A stretch of 64,000 bases of DNA from a virus. This document shows, piece by piece, positions 1-9,975 of the stretch. Every line of letters begins with the position of its first letter. Position 1 is the stretch's first letter. Both the position numbers and the translations under genes were made by a program. The notes below the pieces were generated by a model. It saw only the letters and a program-made list of their open reading frames with translations. It was not told the origin of the DNA and did not search any database. The stretch is from positions 1 to 64,000 of the IMG/VR virus record IMGVR_UViG_3300044699_000088; one strand, written 5' to 3'.

Positions 1-39
1 GGACAAATGAAGCGACGCGAGTGAACGCCATGTCAGTAA

Positions 40-173
40 CAGGCGGACCGTGATGATTGCGATGACTGCGACGACCACGATGACTGCGGCTTTTGCGATG
101 ACTGCGATGGCTGCAACTGGGCCCAGGTCCATGCGACTGCTGCGCGTGCTTGTGCGAGGCCCCCTATGACTGA
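40..173 (+). pseudogene. Cys/Asp-rich small protein, broken reading frame
   Basis: One frame reads a dense Cys/Asp stretch (DDCDDCDDHDDCGFC) from about 55 to 115. The following Cys cluster (CDCCACLC, then EAPYD and a stop) lies in a different frame, so at least one indel separates them. The spacing of Cys pairs suggests a small metal-binding protein of the zinc-ribbon kind that is common in phage early operons. No start codon is visible and the gene may begin before the window. Function unknown. Confidence 0.35.
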
Positions 174-336
174 ACGACATAAGCGCACCGCCGCCAACCC
201 CTCCGCACAGTCGTGCGCTGGGACCAGGGGCGGAACGTCGAGATGCTCGAGTGCGGACATGAGCAGCGAATTACAAACGCGACTACGCGACGCAGCGACG
301 CTGCTGGACGTGCCGACGAAAGAGGAAGTGAAATGA
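166..336 (+). pseudogene. Small hypothetical protein, probably frameshifted
   Basis: An ATG overlapping the previous stop opens a 56-codon frame. The more protein-like text, however, lies in another frame (VRWDQGRNVEMLECGHEQ), which resembles the Cys-Gly-His end of small phage zinc-ribbon proteins. An indel near 200 is therefore likely. The overlap with the upstream gene fits a compact early operon. Confidence 0.35.
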
Positions 337-550
337 AGCTCTTCTACATTTTTTCAGGACGTTGACGCGTGAGATGCTCTTGGTGACGCGCATTGAGGGC
401 ACGGTCCAGGCAATGCCCGCGCGGAGCACGTTGAGGGCCTCGATGATGGGACGTATCACATCCTCACGCTACTCATCGCCGATCATCAAAAAGACTGTAG
501 CGCGGCTGGGATTTCGACCGTGCGACCGCGGACACCATGAGGGCGAAATT

Positions 551-641
551 ATGACCGGCTACTACCTCGTGGTGTTTCTTGGTCGGCGCGATCCTCGGAG
601 TGCTTTTCGGCGCGATCGGTATGGGCATCCTGTGGGTTTAG
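551..641 (+). pseudogene. Short membrane peptide, frameshifted
   Basis: The frame starting at ATG 551 reads MTGYYLVVFL. After a one-base shift it continues as a glycine-rich hydrophobic segment (VGAILGVLFGAIGMGILWV) ending at a stop. Together they would make a peptide of about 30 residues with a single transmembrane helix. Function unknown. Confidence 0.35.
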
Positions 642-859
642 ATCCATGGACCGAGACGAGCCTATTAGCGGTCCATCTGGGACCCTGCGAATGCGGCTTG
701 GTCGCGCGTCGGGAGATCGACAAGCTCCAGAGGGCGCATCCATCGACAACGGTCGTGATCGTTCGCCAGCACATCGAGCTTAAGAAGGCCGGCGTCACGA
801 TTGCCGAGCTGACAGTGGACGCGAGTGGTGTGATGGACGACAGGAAGGACGAATCGCCC

Positions 860-1216
860 ATGATGACACAAACAAATAAAAACACATCCCGAGCGTTGAT
901 TGAGGCGTTGCGAAGTGGGCGGTACAAGCAGGGCTGGGGCGCCTTCGCAAAGGTGACACATTTTTGTTGCTCGGCGTGGCATGGGACGTCTCGAGGCTCG
1001 GCGATTGGGTAGTCGTGGCGGTGAATACGCTACATGATCGCGCCGAATGACGGTGGTTATCTACCTGTGGCCGTTCAGACGTGGCTAGGGCGTTCGCAAC
1101 AACAGGTTGGCCACTAGCTACAGCGCTAGGTGAGGCGGCGCTCATGTAATAATCGCGCATCCTTCGCCGAAATCGCCGACGCCATCGAGCGCACCTATCT
1201 ACAGGAGGCGCACTGA
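860..1216 (+). pseudogene. Conserved phage protein (ALIEALRSG / CCLG type), several frameshifts
   Basis: Pieces of a familiar small phage protein appear in order but in different frames: SRALIEALRSGRYKQGWGA near the start, a GVAWDVSRLGDWV piece near 1000, DGGYLPVAVQTWLG near 1060, and FAEIADAIERTYLQEAH just before the stop at 1216. Related phage proteins usually carry a CCLGV motif in the middle. Here the DNA reads FLLGVAWD or FCCSAWH depending on frame. At least three indels are needed to restore one frame. The function of the family is not known to me. Confidence 0.45.
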
Positions 1217-2366
1217 TGCGAATCCATGCATGGGTCCCCCGCTTCTGGTCATGGCTTGCCGGCGATTCGTCATACCAAGAGGGCAACGAGAGCTCGTTCT
1301 TCAAGCCCTAGCGGAGCGACGGGAGGAGATCGAACGCCGAGAAAAGCGCTTCCGCCCGCCCACGTTCAGTGCCGCCGTTGGTTGCCAGGATTGCGGAATC
1401 ATCCAAGCGCCCCAGGATGGAGGGCATTGTGGGTGTGTGTTCGTCGCAAGAGCTCGTGAATCTTGCGCGCGAGATGAAGCGCATAGAGCAGCGGTTGGGC
1501 CGTAAACCGGCCAAGCGAGCTGCGCGGTTAAGGGAGGAAATCATGAGGAAGGCCCGACTATGGCTGTGTCCCTCGTGACGAACATCAAGCAGGGCTGGCT
1601 TGTCTGGCAATGCCTCAGAGCAGGCCACGATATTCAGGATATGCCGTACCGGTTGCCTCCATGTGATCACTTAAGGAATTCGCCGCGCTCTCAGAAGCCG
1701 AGATGGCAGCGAAAGGAGAAGGCAAAGCATTGAGATCAGCACCGACAGCAAAGCAATCAACCGTTAACCGCGGGATGCGTCCCGCTGCACGTGCGATTCA
1801 AACGGTCATCGTCCTGACGGTGGGTAACCTGCTAATGGTCATGGGTCAACCGTCGCTGTTGGTGCTGATTTGAGTGCTTCGATCTTTGAAAGTTGAGCAT
1901 GCGGCAGCACGGAAAGACGTGCCCTGACTGCCCAACCTCGTGGACTAGAACACCGTCCGGACCGTCTGACAGTTGAATCGTCGGGAGCCGGGTAGCGCTG
2001 AGTTTAGACGAGAGCGGCCTTGACCGAGCCGGCCAATCCGGCCCGCATGTTCAGCTTTGGAAGATTCGAAAAGGGGGTGATCTGGCCGAGATAACACACG
2101 ACAACAGAAGTCAACGATGTTTCGGTACGTGGCGCCTCCGGCTCTGTGCGGGTTGGGGCGCCACAAAGACCACATGATTTCCTGAAGCACGCTCGCCTGC
2201 GCTTGCTTGCCTCCAGCGGCATAACAGGTCGGCACAGCGTCCGATTCGCAGGCGGGCTGTTGTTTGAGGAAATCCAATCCATGAAACACAAGACAGGTGC
2301 CTTGGAGGCTGAGGCGTGCGGCATGGTGCGCCGGGAGATCCGGCGACAAGGTAATCATCCGCCTTT
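1217..2366 (+). other. Uninterpretable early-region DNA with protein fragments
   Basis: No intact gene is convincing here. A fragment at 1300-1440 reads like a small zinc protein (FSAAVGCQDCGIIQAP, then CGCVF), and fragments near 1440-1530 look charged and helical. From 1600 to 2366 I see nothing I can support on either strand. The open frames on the minus strand at 1945-2413 have no start context and look like noise. Confidence 0.3.
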
Positions 2367-2577
2367 ATGAAATACCGCCGCTTCAGCCTCGAGGGAATCG
2401 ACGCCATGATCAAACGTAAGTATCCGATCCAGCACTTTCGCGATGAATCCCAACCCCGCGCAGATGCTTTGCGGCATTGATGCTATCGACGGGGATCGCA
2501 CGACCAACCCGCAAGGGATCAGTTGCAAGGGCTGCAAGGCGGAGTGGCTGCGACGACAGAAGGCGGTGAAGGCATGA
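2367..2577 (+). pseudogene. Small zinc-ribbon protein, frameshifted
   Basis: ATG 2367 begins MKYRRFSLEGIDAMIKRKY. After an indel near 2450 the text resumes as NPAQMLCGIDAIDGDRTTNP followed by ISCKGCKAEWLRRQK and a stop at 2577. The CGIDA and CKGCK pairs suggest a Cys4 metal site. The stop overlaps the start of the next gene (ATGA), which argues that the downstream frame is the real one. Confidence 0.4.
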
Positions 2578-2733
2578 GAGAGCTTGATGAACCGTGCATC
2601 TGCCGCTACTGCGGCACAGTACAGGACCTCCGGTATATGGCCGGTTTGCTCTGCTTGCAAGTCGCGGCCTATGTGCATCGGATGCTTAGAAGAGCACGGG
2701 ACACGTGCGAGAACATTTGGGAAGACGACATAG
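2574..2733 (+). pseudogene. Small zinc-binding protein, frameshifted
   Basis: The ATG overlaps the previous stop. The frame reads MRELDEPCICRYCGTVQDL with a Cys-x2-Cys pair. One indel near 2660 then leads to a second Cys-x2-Cys unit (CIGCLEEHGTRAR) and a stop at 2733. Together these form a four-Cys ribbon. It is probably one of the string of small zinc proteins in this early operon. Confidence 0.4.
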
Positions 2734-2751
2734 ATGAAGAGGCGGTGACAC

Positions 2752-3726
2752 ATGGCTGAAAACACGAGCATCGAGTGGACGCGAGGGCGGACGGTAAACC
2801 GGGCGCCACCTGGAATCCAGTAAGGGGCTGCACTCAGATCGCGCCGGGCTGCGCGCACTGCTACGCCCTTACCTTCGCTGAGCGCTGGCGAGGCGTCGAG
2901 GGCCACCCGTACTGAGCAAGGCTTCGATCCCCGCTTGGTGCCCGAGAAGCTGACGGAGCCATTTAGCTGGAAAAAGCCTCGCCGAGTCTTCGTCAACTCA
3001 ATGTCCGATCTGTTCCATGAGTCATTCCCGTTCGAATATATCGCTGCGTGCTTCGGTGTTATGGCGGCTTGTTATTGGCACACGTTTCAAGTCCTGACTA
3101 AGCGCGCGGGCCGTGTGGTTGAATTCTTTCGCTGGGTCGAGGCGAATCACCGCCCTCGGTATAGACATCCAGAGATCATAGAGCACGCCGCGTGTGTGGC
3201 TGAGCAGCATAACCAAGGTGACGCGGCCGATCGTTTGTTCAGTGCTGCCAATAAGCGTGTCGGGCGAAACCAGTGGCCCTTACCAAACGTTTGGCTTGGG
3301 CACTCGATCGCCAACAAGACAGATGCTGACAGGGACATTGCAATCTTTCTTGAGAGCCCTGCTGCCGTGCACTTCCTGTCGGTGGAGCCGCTTCTAGGGC
3401 CGGTTGATCTTCGGCCATGGCTCCATGGCCATGAGGACGCCGGGACGCCTCCTCTCGATTGGGTCATCGTCGGCGGAGAGAGCGGGCCAGGAGCTCGGCC
3501 ATGCAACGTCCAGTGGATTCGCTCGATTGTTGGACAGTGCAAGGACGCGGGATGTTGCGTGTTTTGTGAAGCAGCTCGGGCTCAGCCTCTGATTGACGTT
3601 CGCGATGATCGAACAATCAGCGGTTGGCGTAAGCGGCCTTTGCGGGACAGAAAGGGTGGCGACTGGTCCGAGTGGCCGGAAGACCTCCGCATCAGGGAGT
3701 TCCCCGAGGTGCCCGCCAATGGCTGA
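2752..3726 (+). pseudogene. Phage Gp37/Gp68-like protein (DUF5131), two frameshifts
   Basis: The gene starts MAENTSIEWT and later shows WNPVRGCTQIAPGCAHCYA, the Cys-rich signature of the DUF5131 (Gp37/Gp68) family, thought to be radical-SAM-like. From 2911 the frame is continuous for about 265 codons with family text such as VFVNSMSDLFHE, FQVLTKRAGR, VWLGHSIANK, HFLSVEPLLGP and WVIVGGESGPGARP. Two indels (about 2787 and 2911) break it. Length after repair, about 320 residues, fits the family. The substrate is unknown. Confidence 0.75.
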
Positions 3727-4125
3727 GCGAGCCTACGAGGTCAGCTACTCGTGTGACTCCTTCGCGCGGTCCAACTGTTCACTTCGGCCCGAATGTGGCC
3801 AAGGTACGCTACGACGCGCTCTTGGATGCTCGTGAGTGGTGGCAGGACGTCACGTTCCGTGACATCCGAGTGCGATTCATCGGGCTACGCGAAACGCCGG
3901 CAGAAAACTGCCGCTCGCAAGGCGCAGCTCTTCAATCGGCTCTATCCGATCGGGACGCGCGTCGAAGTTCATCCGTTCCTCGACTCCGATGACCGAGCCC
4001 GCTGCACGGTAGTTCGGCCGCCCGGCGCGTTTGTGCTCCCTTCGCATGACTGCGTTGTGAAGGTGCCGGGTGATGCGTACGCCATCGAGGCCGTCTTTCC
4101 GATCTGCGAGGTGAAGTATGGCTGA
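3719..4125 (+). pseudogene. Hypothetical protein, frameshifted
   Basis: ATG 3719 overlaps the previous stop and begins MAERAYEVS. A protein-like stretch (VRYDALLDAREWWQDVTFRD) follows in a second frame. From about 3880 a third frame is clean to the stop at 4125 (YAKRRQKTAARKAQLFNRL, then TRVEVHPFLDSDDRARCTVV). The C-terminal part looks like a small beta-rich domain. I do not recognise a family. Confidence 0.4.
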
Positions 4126-4348
4126 GCACACGAAGGCCCATCACGCCCCAACAACTATGGCCGTGGAGCTTGCCGCGGAGACGATTGCCAACCATCGCGG
4201 AATGCGCCGAGGCGCTCCACCCATCGCCAACATCGGGGAGTTGATCAAGGCAACCAATCCGAGCATTTGGGCAGAGCTGATCGACGAATGTAGCGCTGCG
4301 CTATGGACGGTGGCCATCAGCGAATGTGAGGTTTGCCGGCAGATGTGA
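4118..4348 (+). CDS. Hypothetical protein
   Basis: A 76-codon frame starts MAEHTKAHHAPTT, overlapping the end of the gene before it. Its composition is plausible for a helical protein (VELAAETIANHRG, IGELIKATNPSIWAELIDE). It is one of the few uninterrupted frames in the first 8 kb, but it has no recognisable domain. The last codons overlap the next frame and the true end could differ if an indel is present. Confidence 0.45.
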   Translation: MAEHTKAHHAPTTMAVELAAETIANHRGMRRGAPPIANIGELIKATNPSIWAELIDECSAALWTVAISECEVCRQM

Positions 4349-4365
4349 TGCGTGCGAGGTGCCCA

Positions 4366-4760
4366 ATGGCTGAGCGAGAGCTTCAGTTCGGCGACATGTT
4401 GGAACTGACCGACGAGGGGGAGCGCCGCATCGGGCACTTGTGGGGCAAGAGTCCGAAACGTGCGGTGTTCCTTTCATCGGTCGTATACGCCCGCGACCGG
4501 CGCATTTGGATCGTTATGGAGGGCCATTGTGCGGCCGACCGCCACCATCGTGATTGGTACCGTCTCGTCCGCATACCGACAAGGACGCGGAGATCGCCTA
4601 CCTGCGTTTCTGCAACGCTGAAACAGTGAAGGCGCTACAGGGCCTAGTGGAATCATTCAAGGGCATGTCCCTGTGCGATGACTGCCTACGGCAACTTACC
4701 ACCGCAGAAGGCGCCGCGCTGGCGCAGGCGACACCATCAGCCCCAAAGGAAAGACCATGA
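4366..4760 (+). pseudogene. Hypothetical protein(s), frameshifted
   Basis: ATG 4366 begins MAERELQFGDMLELTDEGER and continues to about 4565 with good coding text (VYARDRRIWIVMEGHC). Convincing text then moves to another frame (AEIAYLRFCNAETVKALQGL, then CDDCLRQLTTAEG) until 4760. This may be one gene with one indel or two overlapping small genes. The C-terminal CDDC pair may bind metal. Function unknown. Confidence 0.4.
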
Positions 4761-4945
4761 CCACAATTGAACTGACCGCAATAAACGCCCCACCGGCCGA
4801 AGTCGCGCCCGAGCACCGATCCCTCGAGGCGCTCCTGTACATCCTGGCCACCTTCCCGCCGATTGGCGTTATTGGCCTCCAACTCTCGCGCGTGGAGTCC
4901 TTCCGCACGCGACGGGTCCAGCGACCAGGCGATCGGAGCGGATAG
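4757..4945 (+). CDS. Hypothetical protein, possibly membrane associated, probably frameshifted
   Basis: ATG 4757 overlaps the preceding stop (ATGA). The frame reads MTTIELTAINAPPAEVAPEH followed by a hydrophobic segment (LLYILATFPPIGVIGLQ) that could span a membrane. The tail after 4880 is very basic and may be out of frame. No family recognised. Confidence 0.35.
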   Translation: MTTIELTAINAPPAEVAPEHRSLEALLYILATFPPIGVIGLQLSRVESFRTRRVQRPGDRSG

Positions 4946-6990
4946 ACTGCGGTTATTTCTGGCTGTGTGCGCTCTTAGTCATGTGGGGGAGTGTGCGGTC
5001 TATGTGTCGATCAAGCCGGAGGACGGAGAGGGAGGTGGTAGAGCGCGCCCGAAATGGATCGCGTAGAGAATTCGATGCCGAAAAGCGGCGTATCAGTGCT
5101 CGCCCCCTCCCTGCCCCTTTCCCGTCACATGAGTACGGACTGATGTGCGAATCCATCCGTGCTGAGTACGCCGCGCCCGCTATACGTTGCCAGTGTCCGG
5201 ATGAGGCCAGACGGCCGCGGTGTATGGGACGAGGCGATTCTGGTCAGTACTACTGTGATAAGAGGGGTGGTACGAGTCTAACTACTATAACGAAACGGAT
5301 TGGGGCGGTGACCGACCTGGTCCACGCACTGGATGACCGCAGTCCGCAGGACCCGCCGTGGAGTGTGAGACGCAGTGAAGGGAGGAGATGGACAGGGCTG
5401 TGGCCACGTTTTGCCGTGGTAGCGAGGAACTGGTAACCGAGCCGCAGTGGGGCTAGTGCGTGGATAGTTTTGGTGAACACCTGCGGCTGCGGCGCGGCGG
5501 TCGCCCGGGGCCGTACCATGAAGACCGTGGCGGTGGCGCGTAGCGCATGGGAACACCCTGCCCTCTAACGACATCCGAGGGGGTGAAGAGATGGAGTGAT
5601 GTCAATCTGGAAATATGACTCTGACGTATCCGCGAGCTCAACGAACAAGCCCGGATTTAACGCCCCCGGCGAGATCCATTGCAACCGAGTGTCTAGGTCA
5701 GTCTAGTGACGAGGGACGGATACGACAGAGAGCGGCGAAAATCCTAGACGCCAACTGGGGAACAAGAAGTCGGGGCACTGTGCCAAGGGTCCGTCGTTGT
5801 GACATGGGTGACAAATGGATGACTGGGAGGGTGCGCTTGTGTGTGGTGTGGTGGGGGGGGGGGGCGTGAAAGCCCGCATGCGCGGCCTGTAAACGCCTCT
5901 GCCCGCTGCATTGGCCGCGCGCTGCCATGACCTCAGCGCCCGAGAACCGGCTGCGACAAGCGCTCGAGAGCGTGGAGCAGCGCAAGGAGCGGCAGGGCGG
6001 GTGGGGCGTTTGCTGTTCGGAAATGTGCTTGGGGGCCGGCTCTGGGTCAACAACCTCGGGGGGTGGCGCAAGAGGGCCCTAGCGAGGGAAGTTTGCGGTT
6101 GTGCGGCCGAGGGGGTGAGGAATTGTGAACTATGCTCTCTCCTCTATTCATGGCATCGGCGGAATCGATCTGGCTGCTATATTTGGGCGTGCCATTGAGA
6201 CCGCGGCGGCCTCGCGAGGGGGCAATGGCCTCGCGTTGTGAAACGTTCGAGCAGAAAGCGTTTTACCACGATTCCCGCTTCGGGGCTGGAGGTCTAGGGC
6301 TTGATGCTCCTAAAAGCCGAGAGATCGGTGCCGCGGCTAATGAGGTGGTGTCACTTGGATGACCAGCTCAATGCCTTGGTATCGGTGTCGGATGGCAGGG
6401 ATCTGGAAACGGCCTGCCAGGAGCGGGAAACTTATACGCTGAGTGAGACTGATCTTTTCGTCCCTAATTGGGATAGAGTAATTCTGCGGAAAATGCTCGT
6501 TGCGGTGGGGCTCGTGGGAAGCGCGGTTAAGGGTGGGAGAATCCGAATGGCAGGGGAAACGAAGGGTGCGAGCAGAGATGGCTCGGTAAAGCCAGGGACA
6601 AGCAGGTAGCTTTAGGGCGGTCCACACGGGCTTTTAAGGGGGACGTCCAAAGCAAACCCCATGACGGGGTTATCTGAAAAACCCAAGAGGGGTTATATGG
6701 AGAAACCTCCATCCTGCCTCCTGCTCCTTACTCCTACAGAAGAACCAAGATGAGAGTTTTAAACGCGCGACCCACTGACTTTTTCCGCCGCTGAACGGGT
6801 TCTCAAGCAAGCTCGGAGCGCGAGCAGACCTGAACCCCGCGCCTGCCAGATCAAATCGTCGTCGCATGGCTTGGCGAATACGGCGAAGCTCTAATTCTCG
6901 AAACACTTGCGGACCTGCGAAGCCTGACTATGGCGGCAAGCATTATCGCTACCTAGAACGGATTCTAACCAACCGGAGAGACCAACCTCC
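4946..6990. other. Two kilobases with no supportable gene
   Basis: I see no reliable gene, RNA or repeat here. Open frames on both strands lack start context and protein-like composition. The stretch contains a run of thirteen or so G residues near 5850 and many short G runs, which is unlike the rest of the window. It may be low-quality sequence or heavily decayed DNA. Confidence 0.5.
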
Positions 6991-7840
6991 ATGAGCGACC
7001 CAACAACCGCCGCAAGCCTGGTCGGAAACGGAACAGGAAGCCGGACTCGATCATCGCCCAAGCGCAAGCGAAGCTCCTGGAAATCCGCCAGCAACTCGAC
7101 CTCGAGCGGCGACTATGGGCTAGAGAAATCGATCCCGTTACCGGCGAACTTGTTCCCCTTGGCGAGGGAAGGAAAGTGCGGTGAGATGTCAGAACCCGCT
7201 GCGGCGGAGCGGGGAACTCAGTGCGCTGACTGTGACGAATATGTGGGCTGAGCAGCTCCACGCAAACGCCTTGCGCGATCAAGCCGAGGTCGAGCGACAC
7301 GGTTGGATCGCAGTGGTCTGCCCATCGATTACCGATCATTCAGGCGGGGTATGGCTAATATCCCGGCTTTGCGAGCTAAGAACGCGTGCCTTTCGCTTGG
7401 GGCCGAGTACCGAGGATTGACTCTAATAGGCCCGCCGAGGACATACAAAACCTCCATCGGCGCCTCCGCTTTAGCTAATGCCATTGCTGCGGGCCAATTG
7501 GGATTTTACGTTTTCGGCCCTGGATCTCATGGCCGAGGTGCAGGCTAGTTACTCACGCAATGATGGAGAGACTCGGTTAGAGATCGTGAGTAAGTTGGTC
7601 AAGGTTCCATGCCTCGTGATCGACGACCTTGGGAAAGAAAAATCATCGGAACACGCGAGCAACGTGTTCTTCCAGGTCTTCGACGGGCGTATAGAGACGC
7701 ACGAGAAGGTTGGTTAATCATCAACGAGTCAGTACTTACTCGATGCTCTATGTGACCGTTTCGCCACCCCATGCGAAACAGGCGACGCGATCCGCCGTAG
7801 GCTCGCAGAAATGACCGTTGTTGTTGAGGTGACCGTATGA
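6991..7840 (+). pseudogene. DnaC/IstB-like helicase loader ATPase, several frameshifts
   Basis: Fragments in successive frames form one AAA+ loader of the DnaC/IstB family. A helical N-terminus (IIAQAQAKLLEIRQQLDLER) near 7040-7100 is followed by GLPIDYRSFRRG, then GLTLIGPPRTYKTSIGASAL at the Walker A position, ALDLMAEVQASYSRND, VPCLVIDDLGKE (Walker B) and the C-terminal FATPCETGDAIRRRL ending at 7840. The Walker A glycines are replaced (GPPRTYKT where GPPGTGKT is normal). At least three indels are needed. It would load the host DnaB helicase at the phage origin. Its stop overlaps the next gene. Confidence 0.7.
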
Positions 7841-8121
7841 AAGCCGAAGTCATCGAAGACGATCAACTCGAGTACGTCGAGCTCGACACGTCTATCGCGA
7901 TCGCACTCTCCGAAGCCAGGTGTCGCGCAGGGCTAACGCAAAAGGAACTTGAGAGTGTTTCCGGCATCCATAGCCGCATCAATTTCCTCATTCGAATCCA
8001 TGCAGCCTACTGGAGGACCGGGGCACTACACGGGATACAGGACGCCATCAGCGCGCAGCTTCTTCGTCTCGTGGCGGCATGCGAGGGGGTCGATCCTGGA
8101 AATGTTGCTGCGCGCGGTTGA
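7837..8121 (+). pseudogene. XRE-type helix-turn-helix protein, two compensating frameshifts
   Basis: The frame starting MKAEVIEDDQLEYVELDTS has an HTH_3-like segment (ALSEARCRAGLTQKELESVS). The matching continuation is in another frame (ASISSFESMQPTGGP), and the last part (RLVAACEGVDPGNV) returns to the first frame. One insertion and one deletion would explain this. It could be a small early regulator. Overlap of its start with the helicase loader stop fits one operon. Confidence 0.5.
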
Positions 8122-8157
8122 CGGCGAAGGCTTCACAGGGGCCCACAGTGAGACGCA

Positions 8158-8649
8158 ATGGTTGTTCATCGCATCGAGTTCCGCTATGTGGACGAGCCGG
8201 ATATTCGGGGGGATCGCGTGACGTTCTCCGCCTCATTCACTATCCCCGGCTGTCCCGTGGCAAAGGGGCGAGCTCGTTCCGTCATCCGGAGGAGCGGCAA
8301 TCGCTCATTCATCGGCAACTACACACCCTCGAAGACGCGCCAGGCGGAGGCAACCTTAGCCGCTCGGGTCATGGAGTTTCGGCCAGCGGTGCCAGTGTCT
8401 GAGGCGCTCCGTCTTGCGGTCGTGTTCTACCTGCCAATTCCGCAGAGCTGGTCACAGAAGAAGACCAGCGCGGCATTGAGTCGAGTGCTCCCGCACGTGT
8501 CGAGTCCTGATCTCGACAATCTCGTGAAGCTCGTAAATGACGCACTCAATGGCGTGTTCTGGATCGACGATCGACAAATCATCGCGCTCCACGCGCAGAA
8601 GTTTTATTCAGACAACCCGCGCACGGTTGTCGAGATTTGGGAGGTTTGA
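8158..8649 (+). CDS. rusA: RusA-family Holliday junction resolvase
   Basis: The 163-residue protein shows the RusA pattern: an N-terminal strand with PGCPVAKGRAR, YTPSKTRQAEATL, and the acidic active-site region SPDLDNLVKLVNDAL followed by WIDDRQI. The Asp residues in DLDN and the later DD are those expected to hold the catalytic metal. It would cut four-way junctions made during phage recombination and replication and clear branches before packaging. It is the first intact gene after the broken left region. The next gene starts directly at its stop. Confidence 0.9.
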   Translation: MVVHRIEFRYVDEPDIRGDRVTFSASFTIPGCPVAKGRARSVIRRSGNRSFIGNYTPSKTRQAEATLAARVMEFRPAVPVSEALRLAVVFYLPIPQSWSQKKTSAALSRVLPHVSSPDLDNLVKLVNDALNGVFWIDDRQIIALHAQKFYSDNPRTVVEIWEV

Positions 8650-9975
8650 ATGAGCGAGAACTACGATCCGAATGGCAGACGCTCTAATGACGAGAAAATT
8701 CAGCACGCTATGGGCCAGGCAAGTCAGTCCGCGATGATGGCATGGCTCGGCATGAATCAGCGTGTCTTCGATGACATGGTACGCTCAATCAGCAAACAGA
8801 TTCTCAATGCCCTGCAAGCTGAAGCGGCCAGCGCTTGGCACTCTGGCGTGGGGCATGTGTGGGACAGAAAGCCCGCGGCTCCTGAACCCGCCGAGCCAGC
8901 GCCCAACTCAGACTCAGGAAGCGAGCGGTATGTGTGCGACGAATGCCTGGTCGGTAGGTACTCCCACCCGCAGCATGTTGCCGATGGCGTGAGGTGCTCG
9001 TTTCGGCGAAGCCCTGATGGTCGGCACTGTGAGTGCAACGCGGCGGTCGAGCAGTCCAGTCTCCCAACGGCGGACGAGCTCCTAGCGGCGATTCCGTCTG
9101 GAGACATCGCACCGCTAGCACGCGAGCCCAAGTGCGAGCGGAAGCATATTGACGATTGTCCTACAGCGGATGAGCCGCCAGCTCCTGGTCTCGCCAAGAA
9201 GCTCTTCGACCGCTTTTATCGCACCCCAAATGAGCGAGCCAACGAATTCTTCCGGAGCCCTGTGGAAAGCGACGACGGGAAGCATCCGCTCGATTTGGCG
9301 AAGGCTGAACTTGAGGCCGCGACCACGAGGAATGGTCAGCGATACGATTGCACCGTGCCGACCGGCACCGAGACCAGGTGGAATATCAATGTCGTGCCTG
9401 GAGAAGAAGGGCCGCCTCGGGACACGCCAGTTCAGCAGCAGGCGCCACAAGACCGCTGTAAGGCATGCGGTTGGTGTCCGCCCGATGACGACAATAAGCT
9501 CAGCGTGACGAGCGAAGGGGTGATGCTGTGCGGCGCATGCGCGCGGGTACTAAGCGCCGAACGCGACTACCACAGGGAGTCCGCTGGCAGACTTGCTGAT
9601 GCTCGCAAGGAGATGGTGCAGGTCAAGGCCGAGCGCGAAAAATACAAGGCGGAGGCGGCCGATCTCGCCGAGAGGCTGAAGATCACAAGCGAAGCATACA
9701 CGAGTCAAATCTTCACAAACGCTAAGCTGATAGACGAGCGCGACCGGTACAAAGCGGTAGTTAGCGAGCGATGCCGCGAGCTAGACAGGTGGCGCGAGCG
9801 CGAAGCCGCCGTCTGTCCCGAGGATGTTGGATTCGATGAGTACATCAAGGCCCTCATAGAGAACCGCGACAAGTTATCCATCCGGGTCACTGAGGCGGAA
9901 CAGAAGGTTGCGGAGCTGATGGCGGAGCGGAATGAGCTCACCGAGCGCCTCGCCAAGGCCGGGCGGATGTCATGA
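8650..9975 (+). CDS. Hypothetical protein with Cys pairs and C-terminal coiled coil
   Basis: The 441-residue product starts at the codon after the rusA stop. It has a helical N-terminus, a Cys-rich patch near residues 95-140 (CDECLVGRYSHP, CSFRRSPDGRHCEC), a Pro-rich linker, a second CKACGWCPPDD / CGACARV pair near residues 280-310, and a long charged coiled coil to the end (KAEREKYKAEAADLAERLK, EQKVAELMAERNELTERL). It looks like an assembly of zinc ribbons on a rod. No function can be assigned. Confidence 0.75.
   Translation: MSENYDPNGRRSNDEKIQHAMGQASQSAMMAWLGMNQRVFDDMVRSISKQILNALQAEAASAWHSGVGHVWDRKPAAPEPAEPAPNSDSGSERYVCDECLVGRYSHPQHVADGVRCSFRRSPDGRHCECNAAVEQSSLPTADELLAAIPSGDIAPLAREPKCERKHIDDCPTADEPPAPGLAKKLFDRFYRTPNERANEFFRSPVESDDGKHPLDLAKAELEAATTRNGQRYDCTVPTGTETRWNINVVPGEEGPPRDTPVQQQAPQDRCKACGWCPPDDDNKLSVTSEGVMLCGACARVLSAERDYHRESAGRLADARKEMVQVKAEREKYKAEAADLAERLKITSEAYTSQIFTNAKLIDERDRYKAVVSERCRELDRWREREAAVCPEDVGFDEYIKALIENRDKLSIRVTEAEQKVAELMAERNELTERLAKAGRMS

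Noticed and set aside
1945-2413. Leftward genes in the broken left region
   Set aside because: Open frames exist but lack ribosome sites, domains and protein-like composition; the readable genes here are all rightward.
5840-5870. G run as a possible regulatory or G-quadruplex element
   Set aside because: It lies in sequence of doubtful quality; a single long G run there is more likely an artefact.
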